Shown here in pieces: positions 33,661-46,110 of a DNA stretch of 64,000 nt (positions within the stretch are counted from its first letter, which is position 1; each line of letters starts with the position of its first letter). This stretch comes from Lepas anatifera (taxonomy: Eukaryota > Arthropoda > Thecostraca > Lepadidae), in assembly GCA_034440635.1 (NCBI GenBank), contig JAOTON010002101.1, positions 744,001 to 808,000 of the forward strand. The letters run 5' to 3'. Under the pieces are notes generated by a model. That model searched no databases and was not told the origin of the DNA. It was given only the letters and a program-made list of their open reading frames with translations. The translations under genes and the position numbers were made by a program.

Positions 33661-33712
33661 AAGACAAGGGTGATATCCACTAAGCCACCTCATCCCCACC
33701 ACACACTGGTTG

Positions 33713-35875
33713 AAACCCATGAACGGCCATAGCCGGATCCAGGATCTCTGATCGGAGGAGGGGAGCACATGGTCGGGGGCGCCATCCGGACCAGAAAAAC
33801 GCCACTTTTGGGCTGCAAAAACCTATGGGGAGTGCGCCGATACTCGCATCCTGGGGAGAGAGGGGGTGTGTGCAGTGAACTATCAGGGGACACCGTGACG
33901 AGTTTAATGGGCACCGAGGCTCGATGGGGAAAGCAAATGCTCCCTTTGCCCCTTCCCTCTGGATCCGTGTTGTGCACAACGTCTCACATCAAAGTAATTA
34001 TACGTGCGTAGCGTTGAAAGATCAAACAGTTACTACGCGTCGGCACCGGGCTGTGGGTACCTGCCTTCAAGGATTTTCACTCCAGCGAAACAACGGTGGC
34101 ACGCAGCGTCGCCCTGTTTGGTGCGGTACCTGGTCTGAACGTACAGAACGTCTGAACGGTTTTGTACCTGGTCTGTTTTTGCAACTTATGACAACATTTT
34201 AAGCCCAGGATATTTCAAGTCACGTCACCAGGTTAGGCCAAGTGACCTAACCACCCCCCCTCAAGCGTTAAGGTGCAGCAATAAGAGCAGTCTTAGTCTA
34301 TTGATCTAAGATCCATATCTCATAACAATGGCACCAAGCAAAATACATTATGGTAACGGGATTTTGATATCGATGACCTGGACTCAGGTAAGGCAGGGGT
34401 CTAAAAACTTGCCGATCTCCCTTCGCCGTCGGCGACCCTACCATCTTTTGGTTGGCGCCCAGCAACCGTCTCAGACTTTGATTCCATCTGTTTTCCCATG
34501 ATTTGCCCGTGATCTAAAATAATGAGAATAAGTATTTTGCCATATTGTATAGTATTGGTATATGCCCATGATCCCATCTACATTTTATCGGAACCTTCCC
34601 CCTTGCACCCGCCAGTGCTTCCTATAGCCATATTTATACCACTTTAAGACCGATTTTGTAATACATGTAGCATTAGGTTCGGCGACCATCGAAGAAGCTT
34701 GGATTTTAGTCGGTGACCACAAGCTCACTTTTTAGACCCCTGAGGTAAGGATAGTGACATCTCCACAGAAAATGTATGGGAAAACTGGTTGAAGTCCGAT
34801 AACTTCGCAGGAAATGGTAATAGAGGGTTTGTTTTGAACTCATTGTTTATGGTTTGCTACTGCGGTCCAATGATGCATTATGGCCCAAGCCGATGTTGAC
34901 CTGACCTTAGATCGGTTGATTTTAGGATCTGACCAGACCTTAGTGCATGGTGTATCATTTGATTGGATTCGACGAGAGGATTCCCACGGTGCTTACACAT
35001 TTTTGTACAGCTTTGCTTTCTCAACATTTTTGTCATAAACCTTAAATTTTCATTGTAACGCTGTGGGAATATACTTTGATCTCTAGCAACCTCGCTGGTG
35101 ACCTGACCCAAACATTGTACCCAGAATGCTAGATAGAGATCAAGGCAGGCCATCCAAATGCCACTTTTTCCTTTTTGCTACCTTGGGCGGTTTGGAAATA
35201 TTGGAGGCGGGCAGGTACGCCCCCATCCGTGCCGGTCAACTTGGTGCAGGCCCCGTCCCACTGAACGTTAAGTCTGCAGATCTCATATGCGTTCTGTCCC
35301 CTTGAATATTGCGCTGATTGCTGGTTCTCCAATAGCAGACATCTCCCAGTTCAGCCAGGGGTCTCGTTTCAATCCAGGGGCTCCCGGCCCGGCCGGTGTC
35401 GCAGGGGTGGATGTTTTTCGTAAGAAAATGAAGACATTAAAATTCAGGCAATTGCTATAAATACCTTATGAAAGCCCATGATGGTCGGATTTTTGCACGA
35501 GCCGGATCATGACTTCCTCGGGAGGTAAAACCGACATGTACATACATACATACATTTTAACACACTTCGAGCCTTCAATCAGATTTTTCCGGAAACTCAA
35601 AATGAGATATGGGTGCAAACTTCTTTTTAATCTGGTCCTCAGTGAAAACATGTTAGCAGAAGGCAATATCAGCGTGTGAAATAAAATAATTTTCAATGCT
35701 CAAGTCTAGCGCATTCCTCTTCTGGAAAGTCTTATGAACCCATCATTTGGTGTATGATTTTGGCCCAGAACGATTATTGCAATATAAATATTTTGATGAT
35801 ATATTAAATCACCAAAAAATACTGAGCCATGCTACAATATGGCAATACAATATAACGCGTTGCGGGTCTTAGTCT
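33713..35875. other. Repeat-rich intergenic DNA
   Basis: It contains a GGATCC-ended G-rich segment at about 33725-33900. Decayed stretches with TGACCT/AGGTCA words at about 34200-34260, 34380 and 34890-35120 resemble TTAA-element interiors. No gene was recognised. Confidence 0.4.
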
Positions 35876-36470
35876 ACTTCAGGGGCCCTAGGACCAAGTC
35901 AGGAACCTCTTACATAATTCATCTCAGGGGCCGTACACTAGCTCAGGACTTCCTTTAGTATTCTACCTCAGGGGGCCCAAAGTTAGCTTGAGCTCCAATA
36001 TCACTCTAGGAACCTTCTGTGCAATACCCTCCCAAGGACCCAGAACAGCCCAGAGGCTTTTTGCGAAACTCCCTCTCAGGAGGCCCAATGTCAATTCAGG
36101 AGGCCCAGGCCAACACAGGGGTCCCAAAATCAACGCGGGGGCTTAACCATCTAAACAAGTCCTAAATAAGTTCAGGGCGCCCAACACTAGCTCAGGGGGC
36201 CAAGCTTAAACTCAGGGGGTGCAGATACGTTGAAGGGGCCCAAAAGCAACTCAGGGGCCATACAAACTAAGAGGGCTGGACCAGCGGGGTGCGTCGCCGA
36301 GCTCACAGAGCCCCAGATAAGCACAAGGGGCCGCACACAAGCCAAAGAGGCCCATACGTCAAAAAGACCCGATACCAACCCAGGGGCACTTGTAAGCTCA
36401 AGGGACACTGATCCAGCTAGAAGCTATAGGACAGAGTCAATAACCTCTTAGGTAGCTCCCCTCGGGGGCC
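35876..36470 (+). repeat. GGGCCC minisatellite A, first part
   Basis: Degenerate tandem units of about 20 bp of the type CAGCTCAGGGGGCCCAAGAC. A higher-order segment (AACAGCCCAGAGGC...ACTCCCTCTCAGGAGGCCC) recurs at about 37450 and 38020. The array continues after the TTAA element that follows. Confidence 0.75.
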
Positions 36471-37432
36471 CTTAACCCTCCCCCACCGGGGGCTCGATGG
36501 CCCCTAAGGTTTTTCGGGATAGCAGAAAACAACGGGCGCAGCACCGCGGTTGAGGACTCTACCTCTCACTGCATAATTTTCCCATCATCCTGAAATTTTT
36601 ACCCCGGGTCACCCAGGTCGGTCACCGACCAGGTCACAGGTCACTCACTTCACCTTTGAGCTCTGTAAGAGCTACATTTAGTCGATCGATTTGAAACTTC
36701 CTACACTTCATGACCCCTCCGGTCTAAGGTTATATCCGGGATTTTTCGATTTCGTGCCTTGAGGTCGTCACAGGCGACCTCTCCCATTGGAAGCATGGGG
36801 AAAGCTATTTCATGATATAAAGCCACAAAAATGATTGCAATACTCAGACTGCTCAGAACAACGTTTTGGACACTTTCACGGATCCCGGGGTATTTTGCCT
36901 TGACTTTTCCAAGGTCATCCAGGTCACCGAGGTCAAAACAGTATTTTGACATAACTTTGACCTAATTGAGCTAGGCGGTGAAACAAACACCATCGTGTTT
37001 GTCTTGTCACTGGCTTTCATTTGATATACGGCAGGTCACTTTTTGACCTTTCGTGACTCAGGTCATATTAGGTCACAGGTGACCTCTGGCGGTCAAACCA
37101 CTGGCGGGGGTCTTTACGTTCCACATAGCGGAAAAGTACTGGCAATTTGCTATCAAATGTACTTTACCGGTCTCAATAGCTCTAATGACATTAGCGTTAT
37201 GCCCAGTTTGCTTAATCATTGCATATTTGAGTGAAAATAGCCGATCTTGAACTAATTTGACCTCTGAGGTCAACCATTGACCTGAGCACTAAACATGCGA
37301 AGTAATTTCTTACTGAATTCACGCGAGCTTCTATTGCACTTTGCAGATTTGCGCTAACGCCCATATTTCGAGTTGAGGGGGCCATCGATGCCCCCGGTGG
37401 GGGAAGGTGGCGCCGACCCCGGGGGTTACCGA
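36471..37432 (+). mobile_element. TTAA element family 1, copy II, inserted in minisatellite A
   Basis: Starts TTAACCCTCCCCCACCGGGG and runs collinear with copy I and (reversed) copy III, down to GGGCCATCGATGCCCCCGG and CACCGACCCCGGGGG-like termini. Many single-base deletions are visible relative to copy III. The minisatellite resumes directly after it, so the insertion is younger than the array. Confidence 0.8.
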
Positions 37433-38405
37433 CTAAGGTGACCAGATCAGCCCAGGGAGCCCTTGGAAAACTCCCTCTCAGGAGACCCGAACCCAACTCA
37501 GGAGGCCCGAGATCAGCTGAGAGGGTCCATACCAGTTAAGCGGTTCCAGGTCAGATAAGGGGCCCTTGACGGCTCAAAAAGCGCCAGTGCCAGCACCGGG
37601 GTTTCAAGATCAGCGAGGGGACCCTGACCATCTAAAAGGGCCTCAGATCAGCTCAGGGAGCCAGGCCCGCTGTGATGGCTCTAAATTGGCTCAGCAGGCC
37701 CAGAAAAACTCAAGCGGCCAGACCAGTTCGGCCCCCGACGATTTCAAGGGACCTAGACCAGCACAAGCTTAAAGGTCCATGCCCGTTTAAAGGGCGCAAT
37801 ACCAGCTCAGGGGACCCAAATAAGCTCAAGGGACACCACTCCAGCTAGGGACCTTATGACCAGGCCAGGGAGTCCCTGGCAGGGACCTCCTAAATAAAGC
37901 CTCTCAGGGGCCCCTAGACCAGTTCAGGGCCCTTGAAATCGTCGGGGCCCACCCCTAAGCCAGCTCGGGGTCTAAGGCCGAGCCAGTAAGCTCATGTGCA
38001 ATATCCTCTCACGGCCTCAGAACAGCCCAAGGGCTACCTGTAAAACTCCCTCTCCGGCGGCTCAAAACCAGCTCAGGGGTCCCAAGACCAGCTGATACCA
38101 GATAACGGGTCCCGACAAGCGCAGGGCACTCAAGTGCCAACACATGGGTTTCAAGGTCAATGTGGGGGCCTGGTTATCCAAATGGGCTCCAGATCAGCTG
38201 AGGGGACTCAATATCACGTCAGATGACCCACCAACAACTCAGGGGGCCCAGACCTGTTCACGGACCCCAAAGCCGCTCAGGTCAGAAGGATCAGAAAAAA
38301 ATCAAGAGGACTATACCGACTGGGGTATCAAGCTCAAGCCTAGAAAATCCTGTGCAAGAGTCTCTCAGGGGTCCTTAGAACAGCTCAGGGGCCAGGGCAT
38401 TTTTT
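37433..38405 (+). repeat. GGGCCC minisatellite A, second part
   Basis: Tandem CAGCTCAGGGGGCCC-like units. A higher-order repeat of about 0.57 kb is visible: CAGCCCAGGGAGCCCTTGG...AAACTCCCTCTC near 37450 and CAGCCCAAGGGCTACCTG...AAACTCCCTCTC near 38020. Open frames here are by-products of the repeat. Confidence 0.75.
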
Positions 38406-41305
38406 AAGGAAAAGTCAGTGGGGGGGGGAGGCATTCCTTGTGCTAGCCGTTGTACATAGTGTCTTCAAGGGATCAAGTCCCCATTTTGAGGGGGTTTAAT
38501 AAAACTTAGACGCGTTAATGTAAATAAAATGTTTCTCAATTTTTGTGTTATTCCATGTTTTTCCAGATTATAGATGCTGCCCAGGGCCGCCAAGTTTTTT
38601 TTGGCGGAAAAGGCCAAACCGAGTTAGAAAAAGGGCCAAAGAGGGGCAAAATTTCATTTTCACTAAAATAGCCAAATGAATACCACAAAAGCGAGATTTG
38701 AGGCTAAAACAACCTCTAGCGGTAGTCATAAGACCACGGAAAAAAGCGGCTTGTATCACTATTTAAAACTGATTGTTGACAATTTGATATTGAGTTGATG
38801 CAATACTTTTTTAGCACACTACCCATTTAATACTAAGCCAGGGGTGCTCTTCTAATCCCGCGTGATCATCAAATGATTTTATCCTCATAACCAGATAATT
38901 TTTAGCATTATTAATCATCTTGGCCGCACTACCCCCGCTAACATTTAATGTTTTCTCTCTTTTCCAACTATGCATTTTTTCTCTTGAATAGTGGCGGATA
39001 AAGGATTTTGGTAAGTGGGAAGAGCGGAGCATCAGAGGGCGCACTTTGCCTTCAACTTATCACCCAAAAGGCGCCTAAAGTATCTTTTCCTTTGCGTCCG
39101 GTTTTCGGTGGCCATTAATTATTTTTGTGGATCGTGTTTTTAACAAAGTCCCTCCCTTCCACCACCATACCAGTTTTTCTGCTGCTCTGCTGCTTTTTCT
39201 GTGTCAGAATATCGTATTCCAGAGCGGAAGAGATCAAAATATGCCATATTTATACAAGAGACAAACCAGAAACAGCTTAGGTGTCAGCAGCTAGAAAAAG
39301 GGTAAAAACGGCCAGATTCCAAGAAAGGGCCAGCCGAAAAAAAATCGCGGGGCCAAAACGACAAAAAAGGCCCAATTCGAGTTATTTGTCCACGAAATGA
39401 CGAGCCTGGTAGCCCTGACGCTGCTGCAATGTATTCCAAATGAAATGGTGCTTTTCTTACTTTTCTGTATGAGTGTGGCAAGATAAGTAGGTAAATTCTA
39501 AAGTCTCAAACACAAGTGGTTTATAGCTAAATAATAAATACTGTAAACACTAGATATAGCCTGGCTAAATCGAGATAAGTTTTTATATACATACATTCTA
39601 TGATGTGTAGCTGTTGCTGTCAATATCATACGCGGAATGTAGTACAAAAACCAGTTAATAATTGTTTAGGCTTATCGACGCACCAACTGTCAGGGTCATA
39701 TGGCGTCACCAGCTCTTTCCTTGTTGGAAGGGTTTCTCGGGAGATAATTTTGTGATCCTAACGAAGGGCTGTGGCCGAATATATAATCCCTCCCAATTTT
39801 CAACATCAAGGAATCTATGAGAAAGGCCAGCTAACAACTTATCGACTTTGCAGAAAAAATTAATGCAGTGGTCTGAATATAAATTTCACGTATGCTACAA
39901 CAAGCGTCGGAAAAGGGGGGACCAGAGGGCTTGCTCCTCTCCCCCCGCTCACTTCTTGACCATCAATTTCTTGGTCTCAGTCAAAATGGGAGAAAACCGG
40001 AAATTTGTATAACCAGCCGCTGCGGAAGGCAACGAGGACCCCAAATTCGAACAGGTTTTGGTACGAACGTGGACGAGCATCAGGTTGAAGTTTGGCTGAC
40101 CCCTCACTTTTATGTTTGAAGTTTGTTTGGAGTCACTTTTATGTATGAAGCATGGCTGGCCCCTGACGTTTATGTATGCTACCACCACAATAATCAATAA
40201 AAAGACAAAGCACTTCACACCGCCACACCAGCAACCTGTCTTACGCGCTTTGACTACACCGTGTCCCGTCTAATCCACGAACGAGCTCACAACTGACCTC
40301 GTGTGAAATGAGAGCATCATACAATCTCACGATATTGGCTGGAGTGTGGGCTTCCATTCGGATAGAACATGATGCTTGATTGGTTGTAAGCCAGCGTTTA
40401 TCTCCCGTTGTGATTAGTTGATGCTGAGCCTGCTTTGCCGGGATTTCCCGCACCTATGCGCTTTTTTTCGTCGTCGCACGATGAAGGAGACAGCCACGGA
40501 TGGAAATTTTTTACACAATTTTTGTGGATTGCCAATTTGGCACCAGCAATAAACTTAAATTATTGTGGAAAATATGGTAGAATTATTGCTGTCGGTTAAA
40601 GGACGCTCTATACCAATCATCGTCACCAGCGATTATCAGGTGTTTTATACCGATAACTGATAGTTTAATGTAACATGAACCGAAAATTAGTGGACTGTAT
40701 TTATGACACTGAAATTTGTGTTTGGGTCGGATCAATCGCTGAAATTCGTACTTTCTGTAATTTGCAGTATTTTAATACGACGATAGATTCAGTTTAAGCT
40801 ATATGTTATTTCCCGATTTTTGTCAACGATCGTTATATCAATAGATGCAGATAGCCCTCTAGTTTATGCTGTATTTGGCACGGTGGATCAGGCGATGAAC
40901 ATTTACAGTAGGCTTGACTGATTAATACAATGCACCGATCGAATTACATACAACACAGCTTGAAATAATATGGCTAGGTCCCTTCCCCGGTTAAATCTTT
41001 TGTTGGGTGGCAGACCAGGTAAGAACCCCACTCCCTCCCCCGCGCCACCGCTTGCGTGCTTAGGAACGGTACGGGTAAACCGATTCTGCAAGCTACCCCG
41101 ACAAGTGCAAAGGCACGGCCCAAATATGCCAAGCCCGTCGGGGTGTGACGCGGGAGGAGAGGAGCTGGGCTCCGGGTTGGCCTCCCCTGTCTGAGATCCT
41201 CGGTTTGTGGGACGGTACGAGTAAACCGACCCACGATTCTCTAAGACAGGGGAAGTTGTAATTTTGAGGACTGGTATGCGCTGAGCCACCCGGACCGACC
41301 CTTAC
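38406..41305. other. Intergenic DNA with a SINE B fragment and a GC-rich block
   Basis: A reverse SINE B fragment lies at 39655-39790. At 41063 and 41211 there are two direct copies, 148 bp apart, of a motif like ACGGTACGRGTAAACCGA in a GC-rich stretch. No recognisable protein-coding sequence. Confidence 0.4.
39655..39790 (-). mobile_element. SINE family B, partial reverse copy
   Basis: Carries the diagnostic body of the family in reverse: CGACGCACCAACTGTCAGGG, GGCGTCACCAGCTC and TGTTGGAAGGG. The head is missing or too diverged. Confidence 0.65.
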
Positions 41306-41358
41306 CTGCCAAGCGATTCAGCTCGAATGACACAGCGGGAACTGCCCGCCCCGGCCAT
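41306..41358 (-). CDS. Possible first coding exon in a CpG-rich island
   Basis: On the - strand an ATG in fair start context (TCATGGC) opens MAGAGSSRCVIRAESLG and runs into a strong donor (GGCAG/gtaagg at 41306/41305). The surrounding 41330-41460 is very GC- and CpG-rich and contains CACGTG, as a promoter would. A longer in-frame-free alternative starts further upstream in another frame. No downstream exon was identified, so this rests only on the ATG, donor and composition. Confidence 0.22.
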
Positions 41359-41489
41359 GACCGCGCAGGGTCACGTGCTCGGCCCGCCTCGGGCGCCCGG
41401 CCGGCCGGCCTCCGCCAACCAGCGGCCGGCTGGTCACGGCCGCGCCGCTTCAATGCGTTCACATTAGCTACAGCATATTCAAAAGACAA

Positions 41490-42077
41490 ATAGTACTAAA
41501 TAGGTAAACTGAACGGAAATTCTGACATTCTCCCCACCTCGAAACGTACGTGATTTCGACAAAACCAGTGGGCATAACAAATTAATTTTCGACTCCAATA
41601 TTTCTTAACTTGCACATGGTAACAGATGTCACAGGCTCCACTTATTTCTCTGTTAAGTAATTGCATTAGTTGGCTGATTTGCCCTTAAATCTGTCAAAAA
41701 CAGTCGTGTTTAGCTTCTTCCATGACATTGTGGTAATAATTTATTATTTTTCCGTTTTAATAGAGTTTTCCTTCTCCATCAATGCTTGATTTGCATTTTT
41801 ATTGAACCAAAGATGCCCAAAAAATGATATAAACAAAGAGATAGTAAGTTTTCTAGGATACGTTAAAAAGTGCGCTTTTTCTCCCGGGGTGCCCCTCAAA
41901 GCTGGTGTGCCCCCTCATACCAAAGCTCTGGCTGCGCCCCTGAACACAGAGCAATCAAATAAAACCAAGAACTATACTTATCATTCATTTTTCAGCAGTA
42001 ATAAGGTCAATCCATTATTTCCTATGAAGATTACCGCTAAAACCAGTCTGGGATTGCACCATGGTGTCATATCGCCT
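41490..42077. other. Intergenic DNA, nothing firm
   Basis: AT-rich, with a short GC-rich stretch (CCCCTCATACCAAAGCTCTG...GCGCCCCTG) at about 41885-41945 resembling the end of a hAT-like MITE. Confidence 0.35.
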
Positions 42078-43111
42078 TTAACCCGCGCCCCACCGGGGGT
42101 CCGGCGCCACCTTCGCCCCACCGGGGGGGCCATCGATGGCCCCCTCTAACTCCGAAAATATGGACGTTAGCGCAAATCTGCAAAGTGCAATAGAAAGCTC
42201 GCGTGAATTCAGTAAGAAATTACTTCGCATGTTTTAGTGCTCAGGTCAATGGTTTGACCTCCAGAGGTCAAATTAGGTCAAGATCGGCTATTTTCACTCA
42301 AATATGCAATGATTAAGCAAACTGGGCATAACTCTTATGTCATTAGAGCTATTGAGGCCTGGTAAAGTACATTTGATAGCAAATTGCCAGTACTTTTTTC
42401 CGCTATGTGGAAGGTAAAGACCTCCCGCCAGTGGTTTGACCGCCAGAGGTCACCTCGTGACCTAATATGACCTGAGGTCACGAAAGGTCAAAAAGTGACC
42501 TTGCTCTATATCAAATGAAAGCCAGTGACAAAACATACACGATGATGTTTGATTCCGCGCTCTAGCTTGTTTAGGCCTAAAGTTATTGTCAAAATACTTT
42601 TTTGACCACTGGTGACCTTGGATGACCCTGAAGAGGTCAAAGGGAAAATATGGCCCCTGGGATCCGTGAAAGGGTGTCCAAGAACGCTTTCCTGAGCAAT
42701 CTGAGCATTTGAAATTGTTTTTGTGACTTTTAGATAATAAGACAGCTTTTCACCATGCTTTTTCAATGTGAGAGGTCACCTCGTGACCTGACCTCAAGTC
42801 ACGAAATCGCAAAAATCCCTTACATACATCTTGTAGACCCTGGAGAGTTCATGAAGTGTAGCAAGTTTCAAATTCATCGACTAAGAAATTTAGCTCTTAT
42901 GGAGCTCAAAAGTTGAAAAGAGGTGACCTTGGTTGACCTCGCCTGGTGACCTGACCTTGGGTGACCCGGGGTAAAAAATTTCAGGGATGATGGGAAAATG
43001 ATGCAGTGAGAGGTAGACCCCTCAACCGCGGTGCTGCGCCTCGTCGTTTTTCTGCTATCCCGGAAAAACCTTAGGGGGGCCATCGATGGCCCCCGGTGGG
43101 GCGAGGGTTAA
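42078..43111 (-). mobile_element. TTAA element family 1, copy III (reverse)
   Basis: The best-preserved copy: 1,034 bp including TTAA at both borders. Termini are TTAACCCGCGCCCCACCGGG and GGTGGGGCGAGGGTTAA, with perfect 20-bp palindromes GGGGGCCATCGATGGCCCCC at 42125-42144 and 43075-43094. The interior carries numerous AGGTCA/TGACCT motifs. No ORF of transposase size. Confidence 0.88.
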
Positions 43112-43621
43112 GAATGCCTCACAGATCGCGATTAATCCTCCTTTCATGTTTCGTTTATTCAATATTATGGACCTCGGGGAGGATGACATTTTTGAAGCGT
43201 GTGTAAACAAATTGACAAATTTCTACTTCGAGCTTAAGCAACAGAATCATGGCTACGAAATGCATGTTTTCAACGCCACCACTTACGCACGCTCGAGACT
43301 ACACCATATATGCACCTGTGCAGGGGCGCTACTTTATGTTTTCGATTGGGGGGCACCCGGCTCGAAAGGGGCCCGTACATGATGGGGGCCCGTACATGAT
43401 GGGGGGCCGTATTTTTTTAATGAAAATGTGACCGAAAAAACGTATTTTCGACCGTTTGTTGTCGAAAACTGACTGCAAAGGTTAAATAACAATTTTTAGC
43501 GCACTATTCGTCACTGTTCCTGATTTGCACTATTTAGCCCAAAAAAGTAGACAGAAGACCCAATCTTTTGAACGAGATGCCAAACTATGTAAGGATATTG
43601 GACAAGTAGGTGTCTACTTAC

Positions 43622-43737
43622 CGTATTCGTCGTCCACGCGGATGCTCTCCTCCGGAGGTACAACGGGATCAGCCCCGGACGACGCAGGAGGGATGGATGC
43701 TGGAGGGTCTTTTAGCAAACGGGATCCAGCTGGTGGC
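43622..43737 (-). CDS. Candidate internal exon, proline-rich, unknown gene
   Basis: On the - strand a pyrimidine-rich tract and CAG acceptor lead to a frame containing GSRLLKDPPASIPPASSG, then VVPPEESIRVDDEY, ending at a consensus donor (TACG/gtaagt). An alternative acceptor lies six bases further in (CCACCAG). The composition is coding-like, but no family was recognised and neighbouring exons are uncertain. A second candidate - strand exon lies at 50424. Confidence 0.35.
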
Positions 43738-44614
43738 CTGGCCGAGGAAGGCAATGATCAGGAAAAGAAGGATTGGAATTACAGCCTTACTTTTACCGTT
43801 TTGCTGGAAACTTTACACATTGCACTTTTCCGAGTTAGTTTTAAATTGGGGTTTTAATTTTTGCGGTCGATAAATGAACGTAGCTTGCAAAGTACCAAAA
43901 ATAGTAGTGATATGAACTACTTTAAGTGGACGCGTACGCTGCTAGAGATAAAATACAAATATGATCGGGGTCATTTTGTAACAGTTTGCAAAATAAGCAA
44001 GACGATTCTAGATTCATAGGTTACCTGAAAAAGAACAAAGTTTGGGTAGTTTTGCCAGAGCAGCCCCTCGGTATTGAATGTTCTTTGTTTTACGCTTTTG
44101 TGCACCCGACTTATGTTTATACTGTCCAACCATTTTAACATTCACACCTGGAACAAAACCGCATTATCGCGAATAATTTGATACAAATGAAAGGTAGAGA
44201 TCGAAGTACGAAATTCCTTTATCAGCGGGGAAATCGAACCTACTGATATTCATTTTACATGATCAAGACACCTTTTTCTGATCCATTCACCTTGCCAGTT
44301 CATGACATTTTACAACACTGGGTACTGGTCAAGGGGTACTATGAATAGGTGGTACTGCCTATTTCCCTTTACAATCCTCATATAGGATCAGTACAAAAGG
44401 AATGGGGGGCCTGACATTTTTCCCCGAATGTTCCAAGAGGCATGGGACCGGCCGCACGTTGCCCGGGAAAACCACAGGGGGCCCGCAAGCATGGCAGGGG
44501 GCCGGTTTCGGCAACAGGGAGCACGGATACACCATCTGGGGCACGAAACTGCTAACAAATAAGGAACTCCTGCAAATATGCGACTAACACAACAGCTTCA
44601 GTTTCTGCACGATA

Positions 44615-45130
44615 TTCTTAGACCACAAGGGGCCCAGACAGACCACAGAGGGCCTGAGTACACCAAAGGGGCTGGGCAGACCACAGGAACCCAGAAAACC
44701 AAAGGACGCCGGTATGCCCACAAGGGGCCCGAGCAGACCACACACAGCCAGCAATTTGGCTGGACTCTGCCAGATATATGCTGGGCGTTGACTGGGCAGA
44801 GCCCGCGTACATGGGCTCAGCCCAGGTCCGGCTCCGCTGCGCCTGGGCAGAGCCCATGGTCAAAGCAAGACCGGGCTCTACCGCTCGGGCAAGTTGTCAT
44901 CCCCCGACCTAATGTCGGGCTCAGCCCGAGTCTATGTGGCTTAGCTATGAGTCTTAGGGCTCGGGCAGGGCCCGGCCCAGCCCGCTCTGGGCCCGGTCGG
45001 AATTGCTGGCTGGGCAGCGGGCCCGGGCAGACCACACGGGGCCTGGACAGATGAAAGGACCCGGGCAGATCACAGGGACCCGAGCAAGACACAGGGGCCG
45101 GGCTAACCACAGAGGGGCGCCAGTCTGGAA
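44615..45130 (+). repeat. GGGCCC minisatellite B, first block
   Basis: Degenerate units of GGGGCCCGGGCAGACCACA. The right border (CCAGTCTGGAAAGTATGGCA, near 45122) is the same boundary sequence that closes the block at 45389-45636, followed by the CGAGTCCGCACCAGCC segment. Confidence 0.75.
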
Positions 45131-45388
45131 AGTATGGCAGCAGACCCGACGAGTCCGCACCAGCCTTGTAGATTTTTCGCACCACCAGCAGCCTAAAATT
45201 CACACCAAGCATTGGTGAGAAATTTCACTGACCCGGAAATTTCGATGTTTTTACCAGTTTCTCCCTTTTCAGACCTCTGTGGGTGTTTGAATTGAGCTCC
45301 CTCGCACCATACAGCAAAAGTGGGCATTTGTTTGCTCCAAAGTTCGAACCACCTGAAGGGTGTCCGCACCACAAGATCTCGCCAAAAG

Positions 45389-45636
45389 TGCCATACTTTG
45401 CAGACTGGGAGGGGCCCGGGCAAACCACAGAGGGCCTGCGCAGACAAAAGGGGCCCGAACGGACAAAAGGGGGTCCGCAGAGGCCACACAGAAGCCCGGA
45501 CAGACCAAAAGGGTTCCAGGAAAACCACAGGAGGCCCGGGCAGACCTTAAGGGGCTCGATCAGAACAAAATGGGCACTAGCAGACAAGGAGTCCGTGCAG
45601 ACCAAATGGGACCCGGCCAGTCTGCAAAGTATGGCA
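45389..45636 (+). repeat. GGGCCC minisatellite B block inside a perfect 20-bp inverted repeat
   Basis: Left border TGCCATACTTTGCAGACTGG (45389-45408) and right border CCAGTCTGCAAAGTATGGCA (45617-45636) are exact reverse complements. About ten GGGGCCCGGGCAGACCACA-like units fill the space between. A related left border (AATGCCATACTTCGCACTCT) opens another block near 45920. Confidence 0.85.
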
Positions 45637-45919
45637 GCAGGCCAGACGAGTCGCACCACCAGCCTAAAAAAATTCGCACCAATCTGCCATATACCAGGGA
45701 GAAAAACGCACACATTCCTACCCACACGATGCAATACTACCTCTTATTAGTTAGTTAAGGACTTTTTATAAGGCCTGCTCCTGTGTCTTCCTAACTATTC
45801 AGTCATTTTTTCAGTGTCAACTTCCTCGCACCAGTCTTGCAAATTCGCACCAGGCTGATAAAATTCGCACCACTCGCTCCCTGTCTCCAAAGGCACTCGC
45901 ACCGACGAGATCTCGTCGA

Positions 45920-46110
45920 AAATGCCATACTTCGCACTCTGTGGCCCGGGCAGACCACAGGGGCCCAGGATACCACAGGGGCCCGCATGGCAAGCATGAC
46001 AGAGGCTGGTTGCAGTTACACGAACCGCATCCATGGCAGGCCCGTCTGCATCCACAGGGTATTAACTACTGGGAGTAGGGACCCGGCTGCAGCCACCAGG
46101 GGCGGGGCGA
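45920..46110 (+). repeat. Minisatellite B, third block, grading into a G-rich MITE-like segment
   Basis: After the border-like TGCCATACTTCGCACTCTG come GGCCCGGGCAGACCACAGG units and CATGGCAAGC/GTTGCAGTYAC words that also occur near array C. The following 46110-46340 holds CCCTTTGGGTGAAAAGTGCG-type sequence that may be a MITE. Confidence 0.5.

Larger units (their letters stand above)
32144..33698 (-). mobile_element. SINE family B (reverse), split by a TTAA element
   Basis: The reverse complement of the SINE at 61815-62004 is found in two pieces: the body at 32144-32287 and the tRNA-like head at 33661-33698. The two pieces plus one TTAA rebuild the uninterrupted arrangement seen at 61815. The target duplication flanks the whole nest: CCACACATTGGTTG (32130-32143) and CCACACACTGGTTG (33699-33712), 13 of 14 identical. 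Confidence 0.85.

Noticed and set aside
44578..45758. Several 110-170-residue open frames on both strands over minisatellite B
   Set aside because: Repeat-derived; overlapping frames on both strands, no family resemblance.
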